Source: Arthrobacter globiformis (GTDB lineage: Bacteria > Actinomycetota > Actinomycetes > Actinomycetales > Micrococcaceae). Taken from it: DNA of 64,000 bases. Numbering within the stretch: the stretch's first letter is position 1; each line of letters begins with the position of its first letter. Location: NCBI RefSeq assembly GCF_030817195.1, contig NZ_JAUSYZ010000001.1, positions 1,798,001-1,862,000 of the forward strand, given 5' to 3'. Below are positions 35,604-44,811 of this stretch, in pieces. Below the pieces are notes generated by a model, which searched no databases, was not told the origin of the DNA, and worked only from the letters and a program-made list of their open reading frames with translations. The translations under genes were made by a program, and so were the position numbers.

Positions 35604-35678
35604 CACTCTGCAGCGGCAGGCCCGAGAAGCATCAACTGCCGCCCAGCATCAACAGACCCAACGACAAGACGGGAAAAC

Positions 35679-36383
35679 ATGGGAGACCTGGCCATAGATT
35701 TCTGCGGCGAGTGGTACGAACCCACTGATGAGGACATCTTCAGCATCGGCCGCGAAGGCGACCTCGAGGTGGACGACAACCCGTACCTGCACCGGCGTTT
35801 CCTGCAGATTGCCAGGTACGACGGCATCTGGTGGCTCAGCAACGTGGGCAGCCGGCTCTCCGCCACGGTGGCCGACGGATCCGGCGGCATGCAGGCCTGG
35901 CTCTCACCCGGCGCCCGGCTGCCGCTCGTCTTCAGCCACACCAGCATCATCTTCACGGCCGGACCCACCACCTACGAATTCGCTGTCCACCTGAAAACGC
36001 CGTCGTTCCGGCAGGAGACCAGCAGCGAAACCAGCGGCGGCGACACCACCATCGGCCCGGTGGTCTTCACGGACTCCCAAAAAGCTCTCATCGTGGCGCT
36101 CGCCGAGCCCATGCTCCGGCGCGAAGGCACCGGCTTCAGCGCCATTCCGTCCTCCGCAGAGGCGGCCCGGACCCTGGGCTGGGCCATCACCCGGTTCAAC
36201 CGGAAGCTGGACAACGTGTGCGACAAACTGGACCGGGCCGGGGTGGCCGGCCTTCGCGGAGGCGGCGGCAAGCTGGCCACCAACCGCCGGGCACGCCTCG
36301 TGGAGCACGCGGTCACCTCGCACCTGGTCACCGCCGACGACCTCCACCTCCTGGAAAAGATGCGCGGGGACGGCGAAGCATGA
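35679..36383 (+). CDS. FHA-like protein with C-terminal helical (winged-helix-like) domain
   Basis: A 234-residue cytoplasmic protein. The N-terminal about 105 residues have an FHA-like beta pattern (DIFSIGREGDLEVDD, then NPYLHRRFLQI and WWLSNVGSR). The core Gly-Arg and the His are present, but the Ser of the usual S-x-x-H is replaced, so phosphopeptide binding is uncertain. After a Ser/Thr-rich linker (SSETSGGDTT) comes a helical domain, VFTDSQKALIVALAEPMLRR to the end, resembling a winged helix (AARTLGWAITRFNRKLDNVCDKL). It may be an adaptor. It starts 75 bases after the kinase and overlaps the ATPase gene by four bases (ATGA). I do not recognise a named family. Confidence 0.75.
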   Translation: MGDLAIDFCGEWYEPTDEDIFSIGREGDLEVDDNPYLHRRFLQIARYDGIWWLSNVGSRLSATVADGSGGMQAWLSPGARLPLVFSHTSIIFTAGPTTYEFAVHLKTPSFRQETSSETSGGDTTIGPVVFTDSQKALIVALAEPMLRREGTGFSAIPSSAEAARTLGWAITRFNRKLDNVCDKLDRAGVAGLRGGGGKLATNRRARLVEHAVTSHLVTADDLHLLEKMRGDGEA

Positions 36384-39300
36384 GGATCCGACTGACCCTG
36401 CGCCGGGACCCTGCCGAGGCCAAGGATCTGGCCGTCACCGTGGACGGCCGCGCCACCGTCGCGGACATCGCCACCGAGCTGTGGACCGCCGACCCCGCCC
36501 GGCGGCAGGAGACCGCTCCGCCGAACCTCTCACTCCGGATCGACGAGGCATTCGTGGCCGGCGGCATGCGCGGCATCGTCCTCGACCGGGCGGACAACCT
36601 CCTCGAATCCGGGCTGCGGCCCGGGTCCGTCGTTTCGCTCACCCAGGTGAGCGACCAGTTCGGTAACCCGAACGACGCCGGCCGTGCCGCGGACCGCGGC
36701 CCCGCCGCGGCGACGCTCCGGATCGTCTCCGGGCCCGACGTCGGCCGGGAGTTTTCGCTGCCCTCCGGCACCAGCTACATCGGGCGGGACCGGAACGTGG
36801 ACGTCCGGCTCACCGACCCCCTGACGTCGAAGCGGCACGCCCGCATCACCGTGGGGGAGAGCATCGAGATCGTCGACACGAACTCCGCCAACGGCCTCCA
36901 GATGGACGGGCTGCCCGTCACCCGGGCCACCCTGAATTCCTCCGACACCGTAACCCTGGGCGACACCGAGCTGACCGTGGTGCCGCTGGCGCGCAGCGGT
37001 GCGGCAGCTCCGACGTCGCCCCTCGTGGACTTCAACCGTTCACCGCGGGTGGTGCCCCGGTTCGCCCCCGGCAAGCGGGTGCCCCCGGCCGGGCCCAAGC
37101 GGCAGGACCACCACCCCTTCCCCTACATCATGCTGATCGCGCCGCTGATGATGGGCGCGGTGCTGTTCGCGGTGACCCAAAGCCTGCTGTCCATGCTGTT
37201 CATGCTGATGATGCCGCTGTTCATCGTGGGCCACTACGTGGACCAGAAGCTGCAAAACAAGCGCGAACGCAAGGAGCAGCTGAAGCAGTTCAGGGAGGCC
37301 ATGGCAGCCTTCCGGCAGGACACCACTGAGCTGCAGCGCGTGGAGCGGGCCGTCCGGCTCCAGGAAGCGCCGTCCGTCAGTGACACCGTTGACTCGATCT
37401 ACAAGCTTGGCCCCCTGCTCTGGACCCACCGGCCGGAACACTCCGGCTTCCTGGCCCTCCGGTTCGGGCTCGGCACGGTGCCGTCCCGGATTCCGTTCGA
37501 GGAACCGAACACCGCGGAAACCGAGACGGAGTACCGGCGCGAGATCGAGGACTGCCTGGACCAGTTCCGGCACATCGAGGGCGTGCCGGTGGTATCCCAG
37601 CTGCGGTCCGCCGGCTCGTTCGGCCTCGCCGGGCCGCGCGGACTCGTCGATGACGTGGCACGGGGAGTGGTGCTCCAGCTCGTGGGCCTGCATTCCCCGG
37701 CGGAAGTAGCCGTGGCCGCCATCACCTCGGCACGGTCCAGGGAACGCTGGAACTGGCTGCAGTGGCTGCCGCACGTAGGCTCGCGCCACAGCCCGCTCGG
37801 CGGTGACCACCTTGCTGCAGGCTCGGCAGGCGGCACCAGCTTGCTGGCCCGGATCGAGGACCTCGTGGAACTCCGGGAAACCACGATGCGTTCGCAGGGC
37901 CCAGTGCAGGGCGCCGCGCAACGGCCCGCCATCCTCGAAGAAACCGCGGACGTTCCGCCGCCGGTGCTGCCCTCGGTGCTGGTAATCGTCGAGGACGACG
38001 CGCCGGTGGACCGCGGCCGGCTGACCCGGCTCGTGGAGCGCGGACCCGATACCGGTGTCCACGTGCTGTGGGTGGCTGCCGGCGTCGAATCCCTTCCGGC
38101 GGCCTGCCGCGACTTCATGGCGGTAGACGGCGAGCACGGCACCACCACCGGCCAGGTCCGGCTGGGACGCCACACCTACCCCGTGAGCTGCGAAAGCCTC
38201 GACGCCGAACTCGCCGGCCAGCTGGCCCGCATGCTCTCGCCCCTGGTCGACGCCGGAAAGCCGGTGGAGGACGACTCGAACCTGCCGCGGGCTGTGTCCT
38301 ATGCGGCGCTGGTGGGCAAGGACTTCCTCGACAACCCGCAGGCCGTGGCCGAGCGCTGGCAGGAGAACAACTCCGTCCGCTCCACCGCTGTGGCCAACCG
38401 CAAGGACAACGGCTCGCTGCGTGCCCTGGTGGGGTCCAAGGGCGTGGAGCCCCTGCACCTGGACCTCAAGAACGAGGGCCCGCACGCCCTGGTGGGCGGC
38501 ACCACCGGCGCCGGCAAGTCGGAGTTCCTGCAGTCCTGGGTGATGGGCATGGCCACTGCCTACAGCCCGGACCGCGTCAGCTTCCTGTTCGTGGACTACA
38601 AGGGCGGCGCCGCGTTTGCCGACTGCGTCCGCCTCCCGCACACCGTGGGCCTGGTCACCGACCTCTCTCCGCACCTGGTGCGCCGCGCCCTCACCTCGCT
38701 GCGGGCCGAGCTCCGCTACCGGGAACACCTGCTCAACAGGAAGAAGGCCAAGGACCTGCTCGCGCTCCAGCGCGAGGCCGATCCCGAGGCCCCGCCCTAC
38801 CTGGTGATCGTGGTGGATGAATTCGCTGCCCTGGCCACCGAGGTGCCCGAGTTCGTGGACGGCGTGGTTGACGTTGCCGCCCGCGGCCGGTCCCTGGGGC
38901 TGCACCTGATTCTCGCCACCCAGCGGCCCGCCGGTGTCATCAAGGAAAGCCTGCGTGCCAACACCAACCTTCGGGTGGCGCTGCGCATGGCCGACGAGGA
39001 CGACGCCACGGACATCCTTGGCGTTCCGGACGCCGCCTACTTCGACCCCTCCATACCGGGCCGCGGCGCGGCGAAAACCGGCCCGGGCCGCATCCAGGGT
39101 TTCCAGACCGGTTACGCCGGCGGCTGGACCACCGAACGCCCGCAGGGCCCGCAGATCGACATCGTGGAGATGGCCTTCGGATCGGGTCCCGCGTGGGAAA
39201 CACCGGCCCCCGATACCGCCGTGCAGGACGAACCCGCCGGGCCGAACGACATCGCCAGGATGACCGCCAACGTCATCGCCGCCGCGGACCTGCTGGCCAT

Positions 39301-40852
39301 CGAGCCACCGCGGAAGCCGTGGCTGAACCAGCTGGCCACGACCTACGACTTCTCCCTGCTGCCCAACCCGCGCACGGATGAACGGCTCCTGCTGGGAGTT
39401 GCGGACGACCCCGCCCACCAGGACCAGCCGACCGTCTTCTACGAGCCGGACAAAGACGGCAACATGGCCATCTACGGCACGGGCGGCTCGGGCAAGTCCG
39501 CGGCGCTGCGGGGGATCGCCATCGCGGCCGCCGTCACGCCCCGCGGCGGCCCCGTCCACGTCTACGGGATCGACTGCGGCTCCGCCGGGCTGAAAATGCT
39601 CGAGGAACTCCCGCACGTGGGCGGGATCATCGACGGCGATGACGTGGAGCGGGTGGGCAGGCTGCTGCGCTGGATCCGCGACCTCGCCGAGGACCGGGCG
39701 AGCCGTTTCGCCGAGGTGCGTGCCTCCACCATCGGGGAGTACCGCACGCTCGCCGGGCTGCCGGATGAAAAGCGCATCTTCGTGCTGGTCGACGGCATGT
39801 CGGCCTTCCGCGAGGCCTATGAGTACAGCAAGCTCTCCGGCCTCTGGGACATCTTCCTGCAGCTGGCGACGGACGGCCGTCCCCTGGGCATCCACCTCGT
39901 CGTCACCGGTGACCGCCCCAACTCGGTCCCGGCGTCGTTGCTCGCCTCCATCCAGCGGCGGCTGGTGCTCCGGCTGTCCGCCGAGGACGACTACCTGACC
40001 ATGGACGTGCCGAAGGACGTCCTCGGCCAGGCCTCGCCTCCCGGCCGCGGGCTGCTCGGCGGCCATGAGGTGCAGCTCGCTGTCCTGGGCGGCAACTCCA
40101 ACCTGGCCCTGCAGGCGCGTGAAGTGCACAAACTCAGCGAGGCCATGCTCCGCCAGGGCGTGGAAAGGGCTCCGCGGATCGAGCGGCTGCCCGAGCAGAT
40201 CGACCTGGACATTCTGCCTGCCGGACTGCCGGACCTTCCCGTGATCGGTGTGGACGACGAAACACTGCAGCCCGCCACGCTCATGGCCAAGGGCCCGCTG
40301 CTGCTCGCCGGCCCGCCCGGCGCCGGCCGCACGGTGGCCTTGGTGACCATGGCCTACGCGCTGCGCCGGTCCAACCCCGACACCGAACTGGTTTACCTAG
40401 CCGCCAGGAAGTCCGCAGTGGCGTCCCTGCCGGTCTGGGACCGCTCGCTGGTGGGGGCCGACGACGTCGAGGAGGCGGTGGAAGCGCTCACGGACCACGC
40501 CTCGGCCAATCCGGGCAAGGTGGCCATATTCATTGAGGGACTCACGGAGTTCACGGACACCCTGGCCGAGTCCGGCATCGAAAGGCTCGTGGCCGCGTCC
40601 ATCAAGGCCGACCAGTGGGTCGTGGGGGAATCCGAAACCTCCACCTGGTCATCGGCGTGGTCGCTGGCGCAACCGTTCAAGTCGGGCCGGCGGGGACTGC
40701 TGATCAATCCGGGCGATATCGACGGCGACAGCCTCCTCAATACATCGCTCGGACAGGTCGGCACCGACTTCATTCCGGGGCGCGGCTACATCGTTGGCAG
40801 GGGCAAGGTCCGCAAGCTCCAGATCGCGCTGCCGCCGGAAAACCGGCAGTAG
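36380..40852 (+). CDS. FHA-fused FtsK/EccC-type ATPase
   Basis: A 1490-residue membrane ATPase of the FtsK/SpoIIIE superfamily, closest in layout to EccC/EssC of type VII secretion. Residues 1-100 are a ubiquitin-like (YukD-type) beta-grasp candidate (RIRLTLRRDPAEAKDLAV). An FHA domain with YIGRDRNVDVRLTD, SKRHARI and SANGLQ spans about 110-205. Two membrane helices lie near 248-292. Three ATPase domains follow: P-loop 1 GTTGAGKSEFL (Lys713) with Walker B VIVVDEFAAL, P-loop 2 GTGGSGKSAAL (Lys1039) with FVLVDGMSAF, and a degenerate third, GPPGAGRTVAL, where Arg1317 replaces the lysine. The start overlaps the previous stop (ATGA). It is expected to export or assemble surface proteins. No WXG100, EccB, EccD or EccE gene is in the window. 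Confidence 0.9.
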   Translation: MRIRLTLRRDPAEAKDLAVTVDGRATVADIATELWTADPARRQETAPPNLSLRIDEAFVAGGMRGIVLDRADNLLESGLRPGSVVSLTQVSDQFGNPNDAGRAADRGPAAATLRIVSGPDVGREFSLPSGTSYIGRDRNVDVRLTDPLTSKRHARITVGESIEIVDTNSANGLQMDGLPVTRATLNSSDTVTLGDTELTVVPLARSGAAAPTSPLVDFNRSPRVVPRFAPGKRVPPAGPKRQDHHPFPYIMLIAPLMMGAVLFAVTQSLLSMLFMLMMPLFIVGHYVDQKLQNKRERKEQLKQFREAMAAFRQDTTELQRVERAVRLQEAPSVSDTVDSIYKLGPLLWTHRPEHSGFLALRFGLGTVPSRIPFEEPNTAETETEYRREIEDCLDQFRHIEGVPVVSQLRSAGSFGLAGPRGLVDDVARGVVLQLVGLHSPAEVAVAAITSARSRERWNWLQWLPHVGSRHSPLGGDHLAAGSAGGTSLLARIEDLVELRETTMRSQGPVQGAAQRPAILEETADVPPPVLPSVLVIVEDDAPVDRGRLTRLVERGPDTGVHVLWVAAGVESLPAACRDFMAVDGEHGTTTGQVRLGRHTYPVSCESLDAELAGQLARMLSPLVDAGKPVEDDSNLPRAVSYAALVGKDFLDNPQAVAERWQENNSVRSTAVANRKDNGSLRALVGSKGVEPLHLDLKNEGPHALVGGTTGAGKSEFLQSWVMGMATAYSPDRVSFLFVDYKGGAAFADCVRLPHTVGLVTDLSPHLVRRALTSLRAELRYREHLLNRKKAKDLLALQREADPEAPPYLVIVVDEFAALATEVPEFVDGVVDVAARGRSLGLHLILATQRPAGVIKESLRANTNLRVALRMADEDDATDILGVPDAAYFDPSIPGRGAAKTGPGRIQGFQTGYAGGWTTERPQGPQIDIVEMAFGSGPAWETPAPDTAVQDEPAGPNDIARMTANVIAAADLLAIEPPRKPWLNQLATTYDFSLLPNPRTDERLLLGVADDPAHQDQPTVFYEPDKDGNMAIYGTGGSGKSAALRGIAIAAAVTPRGGPVHVYGIDCGSAGLKMLEELPHVGGIIDGDDVERVGRLLRWIRDLAEDRASRFAEVRASTIGEYRTLAGLPDEKRIFVLVDGMSAFREAYEYSKLSGLWDIFLQLATDGRPLGIHLVVTGDRPNSVPASLLASIQRRLVLRLSAEDDYLTMDVPKDVLGQASPPGRGLLGGHEVQLAVLGGNSNLALQAREVHKLSEAMLRQGVERAPRIERLPEQIDLDILPAGLPDLPVIGVDDETLQPATLMAKGPLLLAGPPGAGRTVALVTMAYALRRSNPDTELVYLAARKSAVASLPVWDRSLVGADDVEEAVEALTDHASANPGKVAIFIEGLTEFTDTLAESGIERLVAASIKADQWVVGESETSTWSSAWSLAQPFKSGRRGLLINPGDIDGDSLLNTSLGQVGTDFIPGRGYIVGRGKVRKLQIALPPENRQ

Positions 40853-40940
40853 TCAATTTGGCGCGCCGCGCGGGACTGTAGGAAGATACCCGGGACAAAA
40901 CTCGGCGCGGGGTGTCCTGCGCGGCTGCAAAGGTACTTCC

Positions 40941-41591
40941 ATGATCCGAATCACTCGTCTGCGGGGCGCCCTGCTGCCCGGAATTACCGCCGCCATGCTG
41001 GCGATTACGGTGGTGGCCGGCGCTGCCGGCGCGGCCCGGGCAGCCTGCCTGCCGGAGCAGCAGTGCTCTGAATCGCCGGTACCGATCGCCCCGCCGTCGT
41101 CCGGTTCACCGGCTCCGACGACGGCGGCTCCCGTCCCGACGCCTGCTCCGGCGCCGCCGCCGGCGCAAAAGGCGCCGGCACCTGCCCCCGCCCCTGCCCC
41201 TGCCCCCGCCCCTGTGCAGCCAAAGGCGCCGGGCGTTGCCCCGGCACCGGCGCGGCCTGCCCCCGCGCCTACCCTCACACCCTTGGTCGCCCCAACATTC
41301 AATGGCGGAATGGCGGCCGACGCTGTTCAGGTGGCAACACCCGCGGCCGTTCCGGTCACCTCTGCCTCCTCCAGCCCGGACCCGTCGTCGTCCACGACCA
41401 TGGCCGAGTCCAGCTGGACCAAACCGATCGCCACACCGGCAGCCAGCCAGGCTGCCGCGGTCGTGTCCGTGGAAAAGAGTTCCGGCATCGGCATCTTCGG
41501 CCTGTTCGCCATCATGGGAGGCGTCCTGCTGGTGGGCCTGGGCGGGCTGGCCTTCGCCCTGTGGAGCCGGAACCGCCCCGGTCACTGGTAG
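40941..41591 (+). CDS. Pro/Ala-rich cell-surface protein with C-terminal anchor
   Basis: A 216-residue exported protein. A signal peptide covers residues 1-37 (MIRITRLRG, hydrophobic core, then AAGAARAACLP). Two cysteines follow (CLPEQQC), then an extended Ala/Pro-rich spacer with APAPAP repeats (about 55-115), a Ser/Thr/Ala-rich section, a transmembrane helix near 180-208 (GIFGLFAIMGGVLLVGLGGLAF) and a short basic tail (WSRNRPGHW). The layout is that of a membrane-anchored wall-spanning spacer protein; there is no enzyme motif. The start at 40941 has AAAGG seven bases upstream. It lies 88 bases after the ATPase gene and is probably the last gene of the operon or a companion to it. Confidence 0.78.
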   Translation: MIRITRLRGALLPGITAAMLAITVVAGAAGAARAACLPEQQCSESPVPIAPPSSGSPAPTTAAPVPTPAPAPPPAQKAPAPAPAPAPAPAPVQPKAPGVAPAPARPAPAPTLTPLVAPTFNGGMAADAVQVATPAAVPVTSASSSPDPSSSTTMAESSWTKPIATPAASQAAAVVSVEKSSGIGIFGLFAIMGGVLLVGLGGLAFALWSRNRPGHW

Positions 41592-41641
41592 GCGGCCCGC
41601 CGCCGCGGCAAAATGTCCGGGCTGTAAGGCAAGATAGGTCT

Positions 41642-43933
41642 GTGAGCACATCATCAGGCCCCACAGACATTGCAGCCACCGGAACTGACCAGCTTGAGCC
41701 GGAAGCCATTCCCTCTGAGTCGGTGCGGGATGAGTACGAGAACCTGGCGGACCTCGTCCGGAAGTACCGCTTCGCGTACTACCAGGAGGACGAGCCGCTC
41801 GTCTCCGATGCCGAGTTCGATACTCTCTTTCGCCGGCTGGAGGAACTCGAGGCGCTGCATCCGGAGCTCGTTTCCAATGACTCGCCCACCCAGGAGGTTG
41901 GCGGGGAAGTGTCCGCGGCATTTGCCGCAGTCGAACACCTCCAGCGGATGTACAGCCTGGAGGATGTGTTCTCCATCGGGGAACTCGAGGCCTGGATCGC
42001 GAAGGCCGAGGCAAGCGTCGCCAAGCTCGGCAACGGCAGCGCCGGCCCCACCTGGCTCACCGAACTCAAGATTGACGGCCTGGCGGTCAACCTGCTCTAC
42101 CGCGACGGCAAACTCGTCCGCGCGGCCACCCGCGGTGACGGCTACACGGGCGAGGACATCACGCACAACGTGCTGACCATCAAGGAAATCCCGCAGCAGC
42201 TGAGCGGCGGAAACTTCCCGGCCGAAATGGAGGTCCGCGGCGAGGTCTTCATTCCATCCCAGGCCTTCGCCGAATTCAACGAGGCACTGATCGAGGCCGG
42301 CAAGGCGCCCCTGGCCAACCCGCGCAACGCCGCGGCCGGCTCGCTGCGCCAGAAGGACCCGGCGGAAACCGCCAAGCGCCCGCTGCGCATGTACGTCCAC
42401 GGCATCGGCGCCCGTGAAGGGCTGGCAACGGTAAGCCAGTCGGACACCTACCGCCAGCTCGCCGAATGGGGCCTGCCCACCAGCCCATACTTCGAGCTCC
42501 TCGGGAGCCTCAAGGAAGTCCTCGACTTCATCAAGCGCTACGGCGACAAGCGGCACAGCCTCACCCACGAAATCGACGGCATTGTGGTCAAGGTGGACGA
42601 CTTCGCCACCCAGCGTGCCCTCGGGTATACGTCCCGCGTACCGCGCTGGGCCGTGGCCTACAAGTATCCGCCGGAGGAAGTCCACACCAAGCTGCTGGAC
42701 ATTGCCGTGAACGTGGGCCGCACCGGCAGGGTCACCCCCTTCGGCATCATGGAGCCCGTCAAGGTGGCCGGTTCCACCGTGGGAATGGCCACCCTGCACA
42801 ACCAGGATGTGGTCAAGGCCAAGGGCGTGAAAATCGGCGACATCGTGGTGCTGCGCAAGGCCGGGGACGTCATCCCGGAGATCGTGGGGCCGGTCCTTGC
42901 CCTCCGCGACCAGCAGGATCCGCCGGTCCGGGACTTCGTCATGCCCACAGAATGCCCTTCCTGCGGCACGCCGCTGGCCCCCGGGAAGGAAGGGGACGTG
43001 GATATCCGCTGCCCCAACTCGCGCTCCTGCCCGGCGCAGCTGCGTGAACGGGTGTTCCATGTGGCCAGCCGTGGTGCCTTCGACATTGAGGCGCTTGGCT
43101 GGGAGGCCGCCATCGCGCTGACCCAGCCGGCCGAGCCCGAAACCCCGCCGCTGACCAGCGAGGCCACCCTGTTCCGGTTGACGCGGGAGGACCTCGCCGC
43201 GGTCCGCATCCGGCGAGAGAAGCGGTCCAGGGGCGTGGGCACGGGTGAATTCGAGCTGGTCCCGTACTTCTTCAGCAAGGGCACGGCCAAGTCGCCGTCG
43301 AAGCCGACGGCCACCACCGAAAAGCTCTTCGCTGAACTGGAGAAAGCCAAAACCCAGCCGCTGTGGCGTGTGCTGGTTGCGCTGTCCATCCGGCACGTCG
43401 GGCCTCGGGCGTCGAGGGCGCTCGCCACGGCGTTCGGCTCGATGGATGCCATCCGGCAGGCCTCGGAAGAGCAGCTCGCGCACGTCGACGGTGTGGGCCC
43501 GGTCATCGCCGCGGCGCTGAAGGAATGGTTCGCCGAGGAGTGGCACCGCGAAATCGTTGACACCTGGGCAGCCGACGGCGTGCGGATGGAGGACGAGCAG
43601 GACGAATCCGTTCCGCGGACCCTGGAAGGGCTGACCATCGTGGTTACCGGAAGCCTCGAAGGCTTCAGCCGCGACGAGGCCAAGGAAGCCATTCTCATCC
43701 GGGGCGGCAAGGCAGCAGGTTCCGTCTCAAAGAACACCAGCTACGTCGTGGCGGGGGAGAACGCCGGAACCAAGCTGGACAAGGCCGAGCAGCTCGGCCT
43801 GCCGGTGCTGGACGAGGACGGGTTCCGCGAGTTGCTGGCCAACGGACCGGCGCCTGCCGGGGAAAATAGTGAGGCGGAGGCTGACGATCCCGAGGCAACC
43901 GCCAATCCGCGCGACCAGGAGGACTCCGAATGA
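41642..43933 (+). CDS. ligA: NAD-dependent DNA ligase
   Basis: A 763-residue essential replication and repair ligase. It has the Ia domain (about 20-80, RKYRFAYYQEDEPLVSDAEFD), the adenylation domain with active-site Lys143 (ELKIDGLAVN), the OB-fold (GRTGRVTPFGIMEPVKVAG), a four-Cys zinc finger (CPSCGTPL and CPNSRSCPAQLRE), helix-hairpin-helix repeats, and a C-terminal BRCT domain (about 660-735). Compared with the usual about 670 residues it is about 90 longer, partly from an N-terminal tail, from a segment between the zinc finger and the HhH (PAEPETPPLTSEATLFRLT and KRSRGVGTGEFELV), and from an acidic C-terminal tail. The GTG at 41642 has CAAGAT six bases upstream, predicting a leaderless mRNA. 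It overlaps the next gene by four bases. Confidence 0.95.
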   Translation: MSTSSGPTDIAATGTDQLEPEAIPSESVRDEYENLADLVRKYRFAYYQEDEPLVSDAEFDTLFRRLEELEALHPELVSNDSPTQEVGGEVSAAFAAVEHLQRMYSLEDVFSIGELEAWIAKAEASVAKLGNGSAGPTWLTELKIDGLAVNLLYRDGKLVRAATRGDGYTGEDITHNVLTIKEIPQQLSGGNFPAEMEVRGEVFIPSQAFAEFNEALIEAGKAPLANPRNAAAGSLRQKDPAETAKRPLRMYVHGIGAREGLATVSQSDTYRQLAEWGLPTSPYFELLGSLKEVLDFIKRYGDKRHSLTHEIDGIVVKVDDFATQRALGYTSRVPRWAVAYKYPPEEVHTKLLDIAVNVGRTGRVTPFGIMEPVKVAGSTVGMATLHNQDVVKAKGVKIGDIVVLRKAGDVIPEIVGPVLALRDQQDPPVRDFVMPTECPSCGTPLAPGKEGDVDIRCPNSRSCPAQLRERVFHVASRGAFDIEALGWEAAIALTQPAEPETPPLTSEATLFRLTREDLAAVRIRREKRSRGVGTGEFELVPYFFSKGTAKSPSKPTATTEKLFAELEKAKTQPLWRVLVALSIRHVGPRASRALATAFGSMDAIRQASEEQLAHVDGVGPVIAAALKEWFAEEWHREIVDTWAADGVRMEDEQDESVPRTLEGLTIVVTGSLEGFSRDEAKEAILIRGGKAAGSVSKNTSYVVAGENAGTKLDKAEQLGLPVLDEDGFRELLANGPAPAGENSEAEADDPEATANPRDQEDSE

Positions 43934-44769
43934 CGCAAGACCTGACCGACCCCCGGGACCTCAACGGGCTGCTCGCAGTAGCCAAGGCGGCTGCGGCCGC
44001 CGGTGCCGGTGTTCTCGCCGAACGCAGCCACGGAGCCCTGGACTCAGGGACGGTGACCAACAAGGGCGAAGCCGGCGACTGGGTTACCGCCTTCGATGTG
44101 GCCGCGGAGGAAGCCGTGCGCACGGCCATCCGCAGCGCGCGTCCCGGCGATGCGATCACCGGCGAGGAACACGGGACAACCCGTCCGGAGGAACCGACCG
44201 GGCTGCGGTGGTCCATTGATCCGCTCGACGGCACCACCAACTTCATCCGCAATATCGTCTACTACGCCACCTCGGTGGCCGTTGCCGATTCCGACGGCGT
44301 GTGGCTGGCCGGCGTCGTACACGCCCCCGCGCTGGGACGCGTGTACTACGCCTCAAGGGGACAGGGCGCGTGGCTGGAGCAGGGCGGGAAGCGGTTCCAG
44401 CTCACCGGTCCGGTTCCCGGCCGCACCGGCCAGATCCTGTCCACCGGCTTCAGCTATGACCCTGAGGTGCGCGCAGAACAGTTTGCGGCGCTGGGGAGCT
44501 TCGTGGACGGCTTTGCGGACGTACGGCGGCTCGGCTCGGCGGCCCTGGATCTCTGCATGGTCGCCGACGGCACTGTCGATGCCTTCGGCGAGCGGGGACT
44601 GAATGAGCACGACTTCGCCGCCGGCGCGCTTGTGGCCGAGGAGGCCGGATGCTGGGTCCGGCGTCCCCGGCTCGCCAGCCCGCTCCTCGGCGGACCCTCC
44701 GCCGAGGAACGGCTGTCCGCCTGGACCTGCGCGGGCACACTGGAGATGTCCGGCAAGTTCCCGCTGTAG
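43930..44769 (+). CDS. inositol monophosphatase family protein
   Basis: A 279-residue Mg-dependent phosphatase of the IMPase/FIG superfamily. Motif 1 is SIDPLDGTTNF (about 96-106); the upstream Glu is in ITGEEHG and the second motif in RLGSAALDLCMVADGTVDAF. It could act on myo-inositol 1-phosphate, histidinol phosphate or another small phosphate ester; sequence alone does not decide. The ATG overlaps the ligA stop by four bases, so it is co-transcribed with ligA. The C-terminus is short and complete. It is convergent with the cupin gene. Confidence 0.9.
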   Translation: MTQDLTDPRDLNGLLAVAKAAAAAGAGVLAERSHGALDSGTVTNKGEAGDWVTAFDVAAEEAVRTAIRSARPGDAITGEEHGTTRPEEPTGLRWSIDPLDGTTNFIRNIVYYATSVAVADSDGVWLAGVVHAPALGRVYYASRGQGAWLEQGGKRFQLTGPVPGRTGQILSTGFSYDPEVRAEQFAALGSFVDGFADVRRLGSAALDLCMVADGTVDAFGERGLNEHDFAAGALVAEEAGCWVRRPRLASPLLGGPSAEERLSAWTCAGTLEMSGKFPL

Positions 44770-44785
44770 CCGGGCGGTCCGAGCT

Positions 44786-44803
44786 CTGGCCACTTACGGC
44801 CAG
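44786..44803. terminator. short hairpin between convergent genes
   Basis: CTGGCC-N6-GGCCAG, a 6-bp stem between the IMPase-like and cupin genes; weak, and without a clear U-run. Confidence 0.35.
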
Positions 44804-44811
44804 GGCCTGGT

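Noticed and set aside
33150..35606. 818-residue minus-strand open frame opposite the kinase
   Set aside because: Antisense shadow; the plus-strand kinase motifs explain the sequence.
35831..36379. upstream extension of the FtsK-like ATPase
   Set aside because: It lies inside the FHA-like gene in another frame; ATG 36380 overlaps that gene's stop in the usual ATGA arrangement.
37040..40129. 1029-residue minus-strand open frame opposite the FHA-FtsK ATPase
   Set aside because: The composition (His/Arg/Gly/Val-rich) is typical of an antisense shadow; the plus frame carries P-loops and FHA motifs.
43930..44769. calling the inositol phosphatase-like gene suhB or hisN
   Set aside because: Superfamily motifs do not distinguish the substrates; I left the symbol empty.
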